Shown one piece after another: positions 46,622-57,145 of a stretch of DNA of 64,000 nt. Position 1 is the stretch's first letter, and every line of letters begins with the position of its first letter. The position numbers and the translations under genes are program-made. The stretch spans positions 759,315-823,314 of the forward strand of contig NZ_BBJC02000001.1 in assembly GCF_000739715.2 (NCBI RefSeq), given 5' to 3'. The stretch is from Falsirhodobacter sp. alg1. Lineage in GTDB: Bacteria > Pseudomonadota > Alphaproteobacteria > Rhodobacterales > Rhodobacteraceae. The notes beneath the pieces are model-generated. The model had not been told where the DNA came from and searched no databases. It saw only the letters and a program-made list of their open reading frames with translations.

Positions 46622-47638
46622 TTAGCGGTTATACAGCCCCTCATATATCGGAACCAGGGTATCCGTTTCGAACAGGGATGATACCGAGGTGCCGTTCCAG
46701 GTGTTCAGGATGGCCTGCGCGAACATCGGTGCGGTCGGCACGATACGGATATTGGAGCAATCCTTCACGGCCTGTGTCGGTTCGATGGAATCGGTGATGA
46801 CCAGCGATTTCATGACCGATTTCGAAACACGCTCTACCGCAGGACCAGAAAGTACACCGTGGGTGATATAGGCGTGAACCTCGGTCGCACCGTTTTCCAT
46901 CAGCACTTCGGCAGCCTTGCAAAGCGTGCCGGCCGTATCGCAGATATCGTCCACGATGATACAGGTCTTGCCTGCGACATCACCGATCACCGTCATCTCG
47001 GCGATTTCGCCAGCTTTCTCGCGGCGCTTGTCCACGATGGCCAGGGGCGCATTGATGCGTTTTGCGATCTCACGCGCGCGGGCAACGCCGCCGACATCCG
47101 GCGAGATGATCATGACGTCCGACATCTGGTTGCGGAACGTATGCTCGATATCCAGCGCGAAAACCGGCGCGGAATACAGATTGTCGACCGGAATATCGAA
47201 GAACCCCTGAATCTGGGCGGCGTGCAGGTCCAGTGTCAGGATGCGATCGATCCCTGCCTCAACCAGCAGGTTTGCCACCAGCTTCGCGGAAATCGGCGTG
47301 CGCGCCTTTGACCGGCGATCCTGCCGGGCATAGCCGAAATAGGGGATCACGGCCGTAACACGGTCCGCAGAAGAGCGGCGGAGCGCGTCGGCGATGATCA
47401 GCAGCTCCATCAGGTTGTCATTGGCAGGGTTCGATGTGGGCTGGATAATGAACATATCCTCCCCACGTACGTTTTCATAAACCTCGACGAAGATTTCCTG
47501 ATCGTTGAACCGTTCGACCCGCGCATCGACAAGGCTGACAGCCGAGCCGCGATGCACCGACATTCGGCGTGCGATCGATTTTGCGAGAGGCAGGTTTGCG
47601 TTACCGGCAATCAGTTTAGGCTCGGTCATGGCGGGCAT
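46622..47638 (-). CDS. prs: Ribose-phosphate pyrophosphokinase
   Basis: 338 residues. Makes PRPP from ribose-5-phosphate and ATP, feeding purine, pyrimidine and histidine synthesis (users hisG, purE/K are in this window). Features: [80 protein letters not shown] and the PRPP loop [15 protein letters not shown] at 47638 is preferred over 47629 because AAGGA lies 6 bases upstream. Slightly longer than the usual 310-320 residues. Confidence 0.96.
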   Translation of the reverse strand: MPAMTEPKLIAGNANLPLAKSIARRMSVHRGSAVSLVDARVERFNDQEIFVEVYENVRGEDMFIIQPTSNPANDNLMELLIIADALRRSSADRVTAVIPYFGYARQDRRSKARTPISAKLVANLLVEAGIDRILTLDLHAAQIQGFFDIPVDNLYSAPVFALDIEHTFRNQMSDVMIISPDVGGVARAREIAKRINAPLAIVDKRREKAGEIAEMTVIGDVAGKTCIIVDDICDTAGTLCKAAEVLMENGATEVHAYITHGVLSGPAVERVSKSVMKSLVITDSIEPTQAVKDCSNIRIVPTAPMFAQAILNTWNGTSVSSLFETDTLVPIYEGLYNR

Positions 47639-47685
47639 GGGCTATCCTTGGCAGCGGAATCGACATGCACCGCATAGCACCCCGA

Positions 47686-47709
47686 GCCTCCGGCGCAAAC
47701 GCCGGAAGC
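47686..47709 (-). terminator. Hairpin between ltaE and prs
   Basis: On the minus strand GCTTCCGGCG and CGCCGGAGGC pair over 10 positions (one G-U) around a 4-base loop, 26 bases after the ltaE stop. No T run; partial terminator or prs leader stem. Confidence 0.45.
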
Positions 47710-47734
47710 CCATATCGTGACGATTTCGTAAAAT

Positions 47735-48757
47735 CTATCCGTGAATGAGGCCCAGAAACCTGTTCACATCCGCGTCGGTTGTATTCCATGAGGTGACCAG
47801 CCGCGCCCCGAGTGCCGTTTCATGCGGGTAATAGGCAGCACCCGCCGCGCGGGCACGGGTGTGGCCAGCCTCCGGGAATTCGGCAAAGACCATATTGGCT
47901 TCGGTCGGGTGCATCACGCGGCCCCCCGGAATCTGTGCAATCCCTGCGGACAGGCGCGCGGCGGCCGCATTTGCCTGCCTGGCAAGACGCAGCCACAAAT
48001 CCCCCTCCAGATAGGCCTCCATTTGCGCGGAAAGGTAGCGATGCTTGGAAAACAGATGGGCAGAGCGTTTGCGCCGCAATTCGAATTCCTTGGCGCGGGC
48101 GGGGTCGAACAGGATCACGGCCTCTACACCCATCAACCCGTTCTTGGTGCCGCCAAAGGACAGGATGTCGATCCCCGCCTTCCACGTCATCTCGGCCGGC
48201 GTCGCACCCGTGGTGACCAGCGCATTCGCGAAACGGGCGCCGTCCAGATGCGTACCCAGCCCTGCGGCCTTGGCGGGGCCGGTCAACGCCGCAATCTGGT
48301 CCGGCGTGTAGACGGTGCCCAGTTCGGTAGTATTGGTCAGCGTCAACGCCGAAGGTTGGGCGTTGTGCACCGATGCCGGCACAAGGCGCTGCAGCATGTC
48401 CGCAAGAGCGGCGGGGTCCATCCGCCCATCGGCCCCTTGGACCTGCAGCAGTTTGCCCCCGTTCATGAACGCCTCTGGTGCGTTGCATTCGTCAACCTGT
48501 ACATGGGCGGTCGTATGGCAGAATGCGGCACCCCATGGCGGGCACAGCATGGCCAGGGACAGGGAGTTCGCCGCCGTGCCCGTGGCCACCAGATAGACGG
48601 CCGCCCCCGGTGCCTCGAACACCTCGCGCAGGCGGGCGCGGACGCCGTCCATGATGGTGTCATGGCCATAGGGCATCTGCGGGCCGTCATTGGCGCGTGC
48701 AAGCGCCTCCAGCACCTCGGCAGGAACGGGTGAGGCATTATCGGAAGCAAAGTACAT
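47735..48757 (-). CDS. ltaE: Low-specificity L-threonine aldolase
   Basis: 340 residues. PLP enzyme cleaving threonine/allo-threonine to glycine and acetaldehyde. Features: FASDNASPVPAEVLEAL, YGHDTIMDGVRARLRE, VATGTAANSLSLAML, THLDGARFANALV, and the PLP lysine in DILSFGGTKNGLMGVEAV. Beta-eliminating lyase fold. It precedes prs on the same strand and follows the cysteine-cluster gene after one base. Confidence 0.9.
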   Translation of the reverse strand: MYFASDNASPVPAEVLEALARANDGPQMPYGHDTIMDGVRARLREVFEAPGAAVYLVATGTAANSLSLAMLCPPWGAAFCHTTAHVQVDECNAPEAFMNGGKLLQVQGADGRMDPAALADMLQRLVPASVHNAQPSALTLTNTTELGTVYTPDQIAALTGPAKAAGLGTHLDGARFANALVTTGATPAEMTWKAGIDILSFGGTKNGLMGVEAVILFDPARAKEFELRRKRSAHLFSKHRYLSAQMEAYLEGDLWLRLARQANAAAARLSAGIAQIPGGRVMHPTEANMVFAEFPEAGHTRARAAGAAYYPHETALGARLVTSWNTTDADVNRFLGLIHG

Positions 48758-48758
48758 G

Positions 48759-49205
48759 TTACGGCGTCTCCTCGATCAGATAGTCTTCCCAGTCTTCTTC
48801 GGGCACCTTGAATTCGGGCACCGTCCACCCCTGGACCGATGCGCCCGCATCATGGATCGACTGGCGATCCCCCGTCAGAAGATAGTGCCAGTCGGGCAAC
48901 GGCTTGTCTTCGTGCAGGCGGCGGTAGGCGCAGGTCCTTGGCAGCCAGTAGGCAATCTCGGGCAGCTTTTGCGGTGTCAGCTGAACACAGTCGGGCACAT
49001 AATCGCGCCGTGTTTCGTATTTTGAACAGAAGCAGGTTTCACCGTCCAGCAGCTTGCAGGCAAGACGTGTAAAGGCGACCTCGTTCGTATCCTCGAACTC
49101 GATCTTGTTCAGGCAGCATTTCCCGCAGCCATCACATAGCGCCTCCCATTCCTTGGGCGTCATACTGTTCAGGGGAACGGTTTCCCAGAAGCGGTCACGC
49201 ATCAT
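48759..49205 (-). CDS. YcgN/UPF0260 family cysteine cluster protein
   Basis: 148 residues with a conserved cysteine set: CDGCGKCCLNKIEFEDT, CKLLDGETCFCSKYETRR, VPDCVQLTP and PRTCAYRRLHEDKPLPDWHYLL. This arrangement defines the YcgN (UPF0260) family, assumed to bind a metal or iron-sulfur cluster; function unknown. ATG at 49205 has a GGAG about 4 bases upstream. One base separates its stop from ltaE, suggesting co-transcription. Confidence 0.86.
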   Translation of the reverse strand: MMRDRFWETVPLNSMTPKEWEALCDGCGKCCLNKIEFEDTNEVAFTRLACKLLDGETCFCSKYETRRDYVPDCVQLTPQKLPEIAYWLPRTCAYRRLHEDKPLPDWHYLLTGDRQSIHDAGASVQGWTVPEFKVPEEDWEDYLIEETP

Positions 49206-49232
49206 CGGCTCCAGACGGGTTGGGGGCAGGGA

Positions 49233-50156
49233 TCAAACGGCGGCAAGGATGGAACGGGCGCGGGTGCAGTCGGCATCCATCTGGTCAATCAAAGCAGGCA
49301 GGCCATCGAATTTCAACTCGGGGCGCAGATATTCGATCAAGGCCACCGATAGATGCTGCCCGTAAAGATTGCCGCTGAAATCGAACAGAAAGGTTTCCAG
49401 ATTGGGAACCTCTCCATCGAACATGGGCCGGATACCCAGGCTTGCAGCCCCGCCGTAGGTTCCCTTGTCGGGGCCGGTCAGCACGTCCACCTGGGCGGCA
49501 TATACGCCGAACTTCGGTAGGTGCAGGCTGTCCAGCATCATGTTGGCTGTGGGATAGCCAAGTTCACGGCCGCGTTTTTCACCGTGCAACACTTCCCCTT
49601 CAATCCGGTGCCAATGGCCCAGCATGGCAGCCGCATGCCGCGGGTCGCCCTCGCTCAATGCCCTGCGGATCGCGGTAGAGGAGATGTTGTCCCCATCCAG
49701 ATCCACCAGATCGGCCACCGTCACCTCGAACCCGAGATTTCGGCCCAGATCCGTCAGAAGTCCGGCATCGCCGGTGCGGTTATGTCCGAAACGGAAATCA
49801 CGGCCCACCACGACATGACGGATTCCCAGCCCTTCGGCCAGAACGCGGCGGGCAAAATCCTCGGCTCCGAGCCCTGCAAGTGCGGCGTCAAAAGGCAGTT
49901 CATACAGATGGTCCACGCCCATTTTTGCTAGGCGGTTCGCACGCGCTTCGGCATTCATCAGGCGGAAGGGGGCTGTCGCAGGCTTGAAATACTGGCGGGG
50001 ATGCGGCTCGAACGTCACAAGGCCCAAGGGGGCATCCCTTCGGGCAAGGTCGATCACGGCACGATGGCCCAGATGCAGCCCGTCAAAATTGCCCATGGCG
50101 ACCGATGCGCCGCGCGCCGTGGCGGGCAGGTCAGTCCAATGCCGGTAGATCTTCAT
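49233..50156 (-). CDS. ribF: Bifunctional riboflavin kinase/FAD synthetase
   Basis: 307 residues. N-terminal FAD synthetase domain: VAMGNFDGLHLGHRAVIDLA and DFARRVLAEGLGIRHVVVG with DFRFGHNRTGDAG. C-terminal riboflavin kinase domain: VLHGEKRGRELGYPTANM, GVYAAQVDV, and ETFLFDFSGNLYGQHLSV. It converts riboflavin to FMN and FAD. ATG at 50156 (MKIYRHW) starts the homology; the frame is open upstream. No FMN riboswitch is seen. Confidence 0.95.
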   Translation of the reverse strand: MKIYRHWTDLPATARGASVAMGNFDGLHLGHRAVIDLARRDAPLGLVTFEPHPRQYFKPATAPFRLMNAEARANRLAKMGVDHLYELPFDAALAGLGAEDFARRVLAEGLGIRHVVVGRDFRFGHNRTGDAGLLTDLGRNLGFEVTVADLVDLDGDNISSTAIRRALSEGDPRHAAAMLGHWHRIEGEVLHGEKRGRELGYPTANMMLDSLHLPKFGVYAAQVDVLTGPDKGTYGGAASLGIRPMFDGEVPNLETFLFDFSGNLYGQHLSVALIEYLRPELKFDGLPALIDQMDADCTRARSILAAV

Positions 50157-50181
50157 CGCGCGTGCGCCCCTTGCCTTGGGA

Positions 50182-50206
50182 TGCCCCCCTATCGCGCAGG
50201 GGGGCA
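50182..50206. terminator. Hairpin between the HAD hydrolase gene and ribF
   Basis: Perfect 9-bp arms TGCCCCCCT (50182-50190) and AGGGGGGCA (50198-50206), 7-base loop, in the 63-base gap. No T run on either side. Confidence 0.45.
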
Positions 50207-50219
50207 CAGGTTGCAAGGC

Positions 50220-51110
50220 TCAGCGCAGATTGCCGATCGCATAGGTCGGATTCAGCGACTGTTCGATCAGCCAGCGGTCCAGCAGGTCAGCATCCGGATT
50301 CGCGGTGTCATCGCCGAAATGTGACGCCGCCAGACCGGAGGTGATGAACAGGGAAGCGATCCCTTCGTTCACGCCACCCTGCACGTCGGTAAGAATTCCA
50401 TCCCCGATGCACAGCGTTTCATCATTGCCGATGGAGGCGTCCAGTGCCGCCAGACGGTGGCGTGCCAGCGCATAGATCGGATTGTGCGGCTTGCCGAAAT
50501 ACAGGCTGGTGCCGCCCATCCGGTCATAGGCCTGCGCGATGGCTCCGGCGCAGAATTCGCGCCTGTCACCGATATCCACCTCGATGTCGGGGTTGGCACA
50601 CAGCAGCTTCAGCCCGCGGGCATGGGCCTCGGCCAGAATTTCGCTGTAATCGTCAGGGGTCTCGGACATCTCGTCGAACAGGCCGGTGCAGACGATACCT
50701 TCGGCCTGATCCAGCGGCACGCGGGTGATCGGTTCGACCCTGGCTGCCAGATCGGCCAGATCGCCCGTCAGCTCCTCGAAGAACGTGGCGTCTTTGGAGG
50801 CGCCGATGTGGTACACGCGACGGCCGACCGCGCCGTTCAGCATAGCGAACTGTGCGGCATCGCCCGACGTGACAATATCGTCCCATGCATCCCGTGGCAC
50901 ACCCAGCGGTGCCAGTTGGGCCACAACGCCCGAGGCCGGGCGAGGGGAGTTGGTGACAAGGATCACACGTCCACCCTTGGCGCGATAGGCCTGCAGGGCG
51001 GCGACAGCCTCGGGAAAGGCCGCAAGGCCGTTGTGCACGCAACCCCAGATATCGCAGAGCAACGCGCGGTACTGGGGCAGTTCTGCCAGTGAATTGACGA
51101 TCCGGGCCAT
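50220..51110 (-). CDS. TIGR01459-type HAD hydrolase
   Basis: 296 residues. HAD superfamily, NagD-like class IIA: motif I ALLCDIWGCVHNGL (nucleophile Asp, second Asp replaced by Gly-Cys spacing as in this subgroup), motif II ILVTNSPRP, and motif III/IV LCIGDGILTDVQGG with SLYFGKPHNPIY upstream. It is likely a phosphatase of a small sugar or nucleotide phosphate; substrate unknown. Start overlaps the ppaC stop by one base (TGATG). Confidence 0.82.
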   Translation of the reverse strand: MARIVNSLAELPQYRALLCDIWGCVHNGLAAFPEAVAALQAYRAKGGRVILVTNSPRPASGVVAQLAPLGVPRDAWDDIVTSGDAAQFAMLNGAVGRRVYHIGASKDATFFEELTGDLADLAARVEPITRVPLDQAEGIVCTGLFDEMSETPDDYSEILAEAHARGLKLLCANPDIEVDIGDRREFCAGAIAQAYDRMGGTSLYFGKPHNPIYALARHRLAALDASIGNDETLCIGDGILTDVQGGVNEGIASLFITSGLAASHFGDDTANPDADLLDRWLIEQSLNPTYAIGNLR

Positions 51111-52027
51111 CAGATTGCCAATGCCGGAATGATCTGTTTCTTGCGGCTCATGACGCCGGGCAGCACCACGGTATCGCCGGTGACGGTAACGCCAAAGCTC
51201 TTTTCGGCAATGGTTTTGACCAGATCGTTCGGGACCAGCAGGATTGCCTCTTCCCTGACGATATCGATGATGAACAGCAGAACCTGATGGGCGCCGTCCG
51301 CGGCGGCCACGGCGGGCATCGCATCGACCAAAGCCTGCTTGCGGGCCAGAAGCGGTGCGGGGCTGGTGGTTTCCAGAACCGAGACCCGCAGCGCCGTTTC
51401 GCCGACGGTGTATTCCTTGCTGTCCATCTTCAGCAGTTCCTTGTCGGAAAATGCCGAGACATCGGATTTGGCGGCGAACATCTCATCGGCATAGGCAGCC
51501 ATATCGATTCGCAGTTCGCGAGCCAGATCTTCGGCCACGGCCCGGTCGTGGGGGGTTGTGGTCGGGCTGCGGAAGGCCAGCGTGTCCGACAGGATGCAGG
51601 ACAGGATCAGCCCCTTGATATGGCGGGGCGCGCGTTCCGTTGCGGCCCCCATCAGATCGAACATCAGCGTGGCGGTGCAGGCCAGCGGGCGAATGGTAAT
51701 ATCGATCGGCGTCCTGGTTTTCAGCCCGCCCACCAGCATGTGGTGGTCGATAATCGACAGGATATTCGCGTCGTTGATATTGTCGGGCAGTTCTGCCGGA
51801 TTGTTGGTATCGACGATGATGACCTCGTCATCCGCCTCCAGCGAGGTCAGAAGCTCGGGTTTCGGCTGTTCCCAGTGGTTCAGGACAAACAGCGCCTCGG
51901 TGTTCGGCTCACCCAGAACATAGGGCTTGGCGGGCTGGCCGCGCATTTCTGACTGGTACCATGCCCAGATAATGGCCGATGCGGTGCAGTCGGTATCGGG
52001 CGATTTGTGGCCGAAAACCTTGATCAT
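51110..52027 (-). CDS. ppaC: Manganese-dependent inorganic pyrophosphatase
   Basis: 305 residues, family II (DHH) pyrophosphatase. Features: KVFGHKSPDTDCTASAI, EVIIVDTNNPAELPDN, the DHH motif ILSIIDHHMLVGG, CILSDTLAFRSPTTTPHD, and the C-terminal substrate-binding VLPGVMSRKKQIIPAL. It hydrolyses PPi to phosphate using Mn/Co. ATG at 52027 matches the family start; the longer upstream frame is unsupported. Co-transcribed with the HAD hydrolase gene. Confidence 0.95.
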   Translation of the reverse strand: MIKVFGHKSPDTDCTASAIIWAWYQSEMRGQPAKPYVLGEPNTEALFVLNHWEQPKPELLTSLEADDEVIIVDTNNPAELPDNINDANILSIIDHHMLVGGLKTRTPIDITIRPLACTATLMFDLMGAATERAPRHIKGLILSCILSDTLAFRSPTTTPHDRAVAEDLARELRIDMAAYADEMFAAKSDVSAFSDKELLKMDSKEYTVGETALRVSVLETTSPAPLLARKQALVDAMPAVAAADGAHQVLLFIIDIVREEAILLVPNDLVKTIAEKSFGVTVTGDTVVLPGVMSRKKQIIPALAI

Positions 52028-52178
52028 CTTTGTATTCCCCAAGCGTATATGGTTGTCGCGGTTATAGGGCGCGGCCCGCCCCTTGTCACGCGACGCCTGA
52101 CAATTGCCATGCCTTGTTCTGGGGATCGTTATGCAGGGCGCATATATCCGGTGCATGACGGTCGGCGGCTAAATACGC

Positions 52179-52210
52179 AAAAGGCCGACCCTGTGTCGGG
52201 GCCGGCCTTT
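52179..52210. terminator. Terminator of the TraB-family gene
   Basis: On the minus strand AAAGGCCGGCCC pairs with GGGTCGGCCTTT (12 bp, one G-U) around a 7-base loop, ending in TTTT. It begins about 15 bases after the gene's stop. Confidence 0.88.
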
Positions 52211-52225
52211 CAGGTTCGGGGCCGA

Positions 52226-53203
52226 TCAGTCCAGCCGGGATATCGTGAAGCCCTCACGTTCTAGCAGGGCCAGTACGCCCTGATCTCCCGAGAGGTGCAG
52301 GGCCCCGAAGGCGGCCACGACGGGGCCATCCTTGCAGGCATTCTCGATCACCGGAATCCATGCCTTGTTCCGGTCGATCAGGAGGGTCTTTTCGGTTTTC
52401 GCGAATTCGGCATGCACGTCTGCCGTGGTCTGTCCGGGCAGGGCGGGCGTGCTTTGCTGCATGAACTCCCATATCAGGCGGGGTTCGGAATTGAAATAAC
52501 TGTCGGCCAAGGTGATGGCGGCATCATCGGCCTGCTTTTCCATCGGCAGGGACATCCGGACGGATGTGACCTGCTCCTGCTCGGGCAGATCCGCCGAGAT
52601 ATCCAGCGCGGTCTGCCATGGTTCCAATGCGCGGATCGGGACATGCCGTTCGGTTGCGATATCCATGAGCCGCTGGTCCAGGCCAGCGGTCTGTTCCTTG
52701 CCCATCGAACAGGGCGGCATCCCCAGAAGCATGGCGACATACCAGGGGCGATAACGGTTTGCGAGCCGTGGGGGAATGCCCCGTGCTGCCATCGCCGCCC
52801 GGAACTGCGCGCGTTCGCTGGGGGTCAGCCGTTCGGGCAGTGTCGGCCCGTCGCTGACCAGCAGCGAAGAGGGGTCGTCCATGAAGTGCTTTTCAAGGGC
52901 GGCCTGTTCCTTGGGGCCGGCCTCGACCAGAAGCGTGCTGGCGTTGTCCATCATGGGGGCGACCCTTGCGGCCAGTGCGTCCATGCGCGGATCATCAAGA
53001 TGATAGGTGCCCATCAGGACGACATCTTCATCCCCGCGGGTGGCGCGGAACAGAAGGCCACGGGCGTGGGGGTGGGAATCTGCCTGCTGGCGCAACGCAT
53101 GACGTTCCGAGGCGGACATCGCATTGATCAGGTTGTGTCCGCTGCACTGGGCGACAACGGGACTTGCAAACAGCACGAACAGGGCGGTCAGAGTGCGTAT
53201 CAT
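52226..53203 (-). CDS. TraB/GumN family protein
   Basis: 325 residues with a signal peptide (TLTALFVLFASPVVA|QC). Features: GLLFRATRGDEDVVLMGTYHLDD (the conserved GT-H motif), STLLVEAG, GLDQRLMDIATE, and the C-terminal GPVVAAFGALHLSGDQGVLALL. The TraB/PrgY/GumN family is thought to include metal-dependent proteases of the Tiki type; bacterial roles are largely unknown. ATG at 53203 is chosen for the signal peptide. Divergent from groES. Confidence 0.84.
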   Translation of the reverse strand: MIRTLTALFVLFASPVVAQCSGHNLINAMSASERHALRQQADSHPHARGLLFRATRGDEDVVLMGTYHLDDPRMDALAARVAPMMDNASTLLVEAGPKEQAALEKHFMDDPSSLLVSDGPTLPERLTPSERAQFRAAMAARGIPPRLANRYRPWYVAMLLGMPPCSMGKEQTAGLDQRLMDIATERHVPIRALEPWQTALDISADLPEQEQVTSVRMSLPMEKQADDAAITLADSYFNSEPRLIWEFMQQSTPALPGQTTADVHAEFAKTEKTLLIDRNKAWIPVIENACKDGPVVAAFGALHLSGDQGVLALLEREGFTISRLD

Positions 53204-53265
53204 GGGGGTAACCCTTGCATGGGAAATTTCATCCGCCAAGAGAATAAAATTTAGAATTTGCCCCG

Positions 53266-53329
53266 TTGACAGAGTTGTGTGCTCTGCATACCTCTGCTGC
53301 TGTTGGCACTCCCGGTGGGTGAGTGCCAA
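53266..53329 (+). promoter_or_regulatory. groESL promoter and CIRCE operator
   Basis: CIRCE: TTGGCACTC (53303-53311), 9-base spacer, GAGTGCCAA (53321-53329), a perfect inverted repeat matching the HrcA operator (consensus TTAGCACTC-N9-GAGTGCTAA) with symmetric A-to-G/T-to-C changes. A TTGACA lies at 53266-53271 with a possible ATACCT -10 at 53288. It predicts HrcA repression; hrcA is not in the window. Confidence 0.92.
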
Positions 53330-53365
53330 AAGTTTTTAACCGGAAACCTGAGGGAGTGTTCTCAG

Positions 53366-53653
53366 ATGGCATTCAAACCGCTGCATGACCGTGTTCTGGT
53401 CCGTCGCATCGAAGGCGAAGAAAAAACCAAGGGTGGCCTGATCATCCCGGATACCGCCAAGGAAAAGCCCGCAGAAGGCGAAATCGTTTCCGTGGGTGAA
53501 GGTGCACGCAAGGATTCTGGCGAGTTGATCGCACCGACCGTCAAGGCTGGTGACCGTATCCTGTTCGGCAAATGGTCGGGCACCGAGGTTACGCTGGACG
53601 GCAAAGAGCTGCTCATCATGAAGGAAAGCGACATCCTCGGGATCATTTCCTGA
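53366..53653 (+). CDS. groES: Co-chaperonin GroES
   Basis: 95 residues, the lid of the GroEL chamber. Features: [20 protein letters not shown], the mobile loop [29 protein letters not shown] and [16 protein letters not shown] at 53366 with GAGGGAG upstream; the upstream open frame is the leader. Regulated through the CIRCE element 37 bases upstream. Confidence 0.97.
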   Translation: MAFKPLHDRVLVRRIEGEEKTKGGLIIPDTAKEKPAEGEIVSVGEGARKDSGELIAPTVKAGDRILFGKWSGTEVTLDGKELLIMKESDILGIIS

Positions 53654-53670
53654 ACCGTCGCCTTTTCTGA

Positions 53671-55338
<1,668 letters not shown>

Positions 55339-55360
55339 TCAGCCGTTTCCATACGGAAAC

Positions 55361-55387
55361 AGGGGGCGTCCTTCGGGGCGCCCTTTT
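55361..55387 (+). terminator. Rho-independent terminator of groESL
   Basis: Stem GGGGCGTCC / GGGCGCCCT around a TTCG tetraloop (loop 55372-55375) followed by a T run. A second small stem GTTTCC-ATAC-GGAAAC precedes it at 55345-55360. Confidence 0.92.
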
Positions 55388-55500
55388 TCATTTTGCGCGA
55401 GTTTCCGCGCATGCGGGTTGACAGGGAAATGCAGAGCTTGCCCGCAGGTCGCTACAGCAAGTAGCACTTTTCCCAACGGCAACAAAATACGGACGTGAAG

Positions 55501-55962
55501 ATGCGGCGCATCGCCCTTGGCCTGATCGTTATGCTGACCCTTGCGGCTTGTGGTGGGCCAAGCGAAGTTTCGCGGCGCGCCACGCCCGACATTCAGGTGC
55601 CAGCCGGACGGGCCGAAGTGGCGCAGATGGTCGACAAATATGCCGACCTCTACGGGGTGCCCCGCAGTCTGGCGCATCGTGTGGTAAAGCGCGAAAGCAC
55701 CTATAACCCGGCAGCCCGCAATGGTACTTATTATGGCCTGATGCAGATCGCACCGCCGACCGCCCGCACGATGGGGTTCAAGGGGGATGCAGGCCAGCTG
55801 CTGGATGCCGATACCAACCTGCGGTACGCAATGAAATATCTGCGCGGGGCGTGGCTGGTTTCCAACGGCAGTGAGGATCGTGCCGTGCAGTGGTACAGCC
55901 AAGGTTATTATTACGAGGCCAAACGTCAGGGGCTGCTGGTCGAGACGGGCCTGCGCTCCTGA
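55501..55962 (+). CDS. Lytic transglycosylase (SLT domain) lipoprotein
   Basis: 153 residues. Lipobox LTLAAC after a short hydrophobic segment, then an SLT lysozyme-like domain: LYGVPRSLAHRVVKRESTYNPAARN with catalytic Glu in KRESTYNP, YYGLMQIAPPTARTMGF, DADTNLRYAMKYLRG and AVQWYSQGYY. Cleaves peptidoglycan to 1,6-anhydromuropeptides in the periplasm. ATG at 55501 is favoured over GTG at 55495 by spacing from a GGA. Minimal-length enzyme with no accessory domain. Confidence 0.88.
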   Translation: MRRIALGLIVMLTLAACGGPSEVSRRATPDIQVPAGRAEVAQMVDKYADLYGVPRSLAHRVVKRESTYNPAARNGTYYGLMQIAPPTARTMGFKGDAGQLLDADTNLRYAMKYLRGAWLVSNGSEDRAVQWYSQGYYYEAKRQGLLVETGLRS

Positions 55963-55985
55963 TACCCGTCATCCCGATTTCTGTA

Positions 55986-56732
55986 TTGGCAGGAGGCTTT
56001 GCGGCCCTGTGCCTCATGTCCGGCAATCCAACGGTTATTGCCGCCAGCGTCCTAGTGGCAATGGCGGGGATGATGGCGTTGACCGTGATGGTACGGCACA
56101 AACGGGGCAGGGCGGCGACACTGGGTGTGATTCTGCGGCGGTGCCGCTGGCCAACGGTCCTGGGGGCGGCGGGGTTGGCGGTGGCCATGCACGCAGGCAT
56201 GATCGCTTTGGCCCAGCATTCCGTCGCGCAGATCCTGCCCTCGGTGATCATGGGCGCAGGGATATTTTATTGCGTTGCAGAATATACCTTGGGAAACAGG
56301 CGGGGATTGCGCTCGCTGCTGGCGCTGATTCCGGGTGGTATTGGCACGGTACTGATCGGCATCGCGCCCTTGGCGGTTATCGCAGGGGCCGGGGCGGCGG
56401 CGCATATGCTGTTCATCCGCCGAGGGGATCCTGCCGAGGCATTGGCCGCCCAAAGCGTGATTGCCGCCCTTATCTCGACCCCCGCATTTTTCGGCAGCGA
56501 TCCGTTGCGTGGTCAGGCCCAGCTGCTGGCACTGACAGCAGCTGGATGTTTTTCATTCGGGATATGGGGGCTTCACCGTGCCGCGTATCGGGGGGTGCTG
56601 CTTCTGGCCGGGCTGACCGGGCTGGCGGGGATATGGGGCGCGTATTCCGAACCGCAGGCATTGATGGCGGTCATTCTATCTGTTGCCGGCGTTGCAGGGC
56701 TTCAACGGATGATCGGCTCCAGCGGATCATAG
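55986..56732 (+). CDS. Hypothetical multi-pass membrane protein
   Basis: About 240-250 residues with seven or so hydrophobic segments (e.g. ISVLAGGFAALCLMSG, VLVAMAGMMALTVMV, LLALIPGGIGTVLIGIAP, VLLLAGLTGLAGIWGAY). I do not recognise the family. The frame is open well upstream into the transglycosylase gene; the start is unclear. TTG at 55986 would allow a full first helix, while ATG at 56016 starts mid-helix; an AGGAGG at 55991 is not ideally placed for either. It overlaps the convergent Nudix gene by 31 bases. Confidence 0.55.
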   Translation: MAGGFAALCLMSGNPTVIAASVLVAMAGMMALTVMVRHKRGRAATLGVILRRCRWPTVLGAAGLAVAMHAGMIALAQHSVAQILPSVIMGAGIFYCVAEYTLGNRRGLRSLLALIPGGIGTVLIGIAPLAVIAGAGAAAHMLFIRRGDPAEALAAQSVIAALISTPAFFGSDPLRGQAQLLALTAAGCFSFGIWGLHRAAYRGVLLLAGLTGLAGIWGAYSEPQALMAVILSVAGVAGLQRMIGSSGS

Positions 56733-57145
56733 ATCATTCCACTTCCCCATGCCGCCTGTGCAAGGCTGTCGGGTTTCACCCGGAGGGTTGCCATTTCGTC
56801 TTGGGTAACCCAACGCCGGGCGGTGACAATGCCCTCGGGATCCTGCCAGTCGGCGGTGATGTTGCCACTGGTGATATGGCAGCGGAAATAGATATCCACC
56901 TGATGGAATGTACCGTCGGGGTCGTGGAATTCATTGACCAGAACAGGGTCATCGACCGAGATGGTCAGCCCCGTTTCCTCGTACACTTCACGAATAAGAT
57001 TGGCAGGTAGGGAGGAGTGTTTTTCAACTCCGCCACCCGGGGCTGTCCATAGATCCGACTGCCCCTCGGGCCAGGCATTGACCAGCAACAAACGGTTCTG
57101 CGCATCAAGGATCAATGCGCGGACCGCAAGGCGCGGGCTGTTCAT
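56702..57145 (-). CDS. Nudix hydrolase
   Basis: 147 residues. Nudix box GGGVEKHSSLPANLIREVYEE ends in TGL, with the REVYEE metal-binding glutamates intact. N-terminal RLAVRALILDAQNRLLLVNAW and WTAPGGG are typical. Substrate unknown; could be a nucleotide or nucleoside-diphosphate derivative. The start overlaps the end of the upstream ubiK-like gene by four bases, so the two are probably co-transcribed. Confidence 0.87.
   Translation of the reverse strand: MNSPRLAVRALILDAQNRLLLVNAWPEGQSDLWTAPGGGVEKHSSLPANLIREVYEETGLTISVDDPVLVNEFHDPDGTFHQVDIYFRCHITSGNITADWQDPEGIVTARRWVTQDEMATLRVKPDSLAQAAWGSGMIYDPLEPIIR

Noticed and set aside
50157-50219. FMN riboswitch near ribF
   Set aside because: The gap is only 63 bases and holds one simple hairpin, with none of the conserved RFN element.
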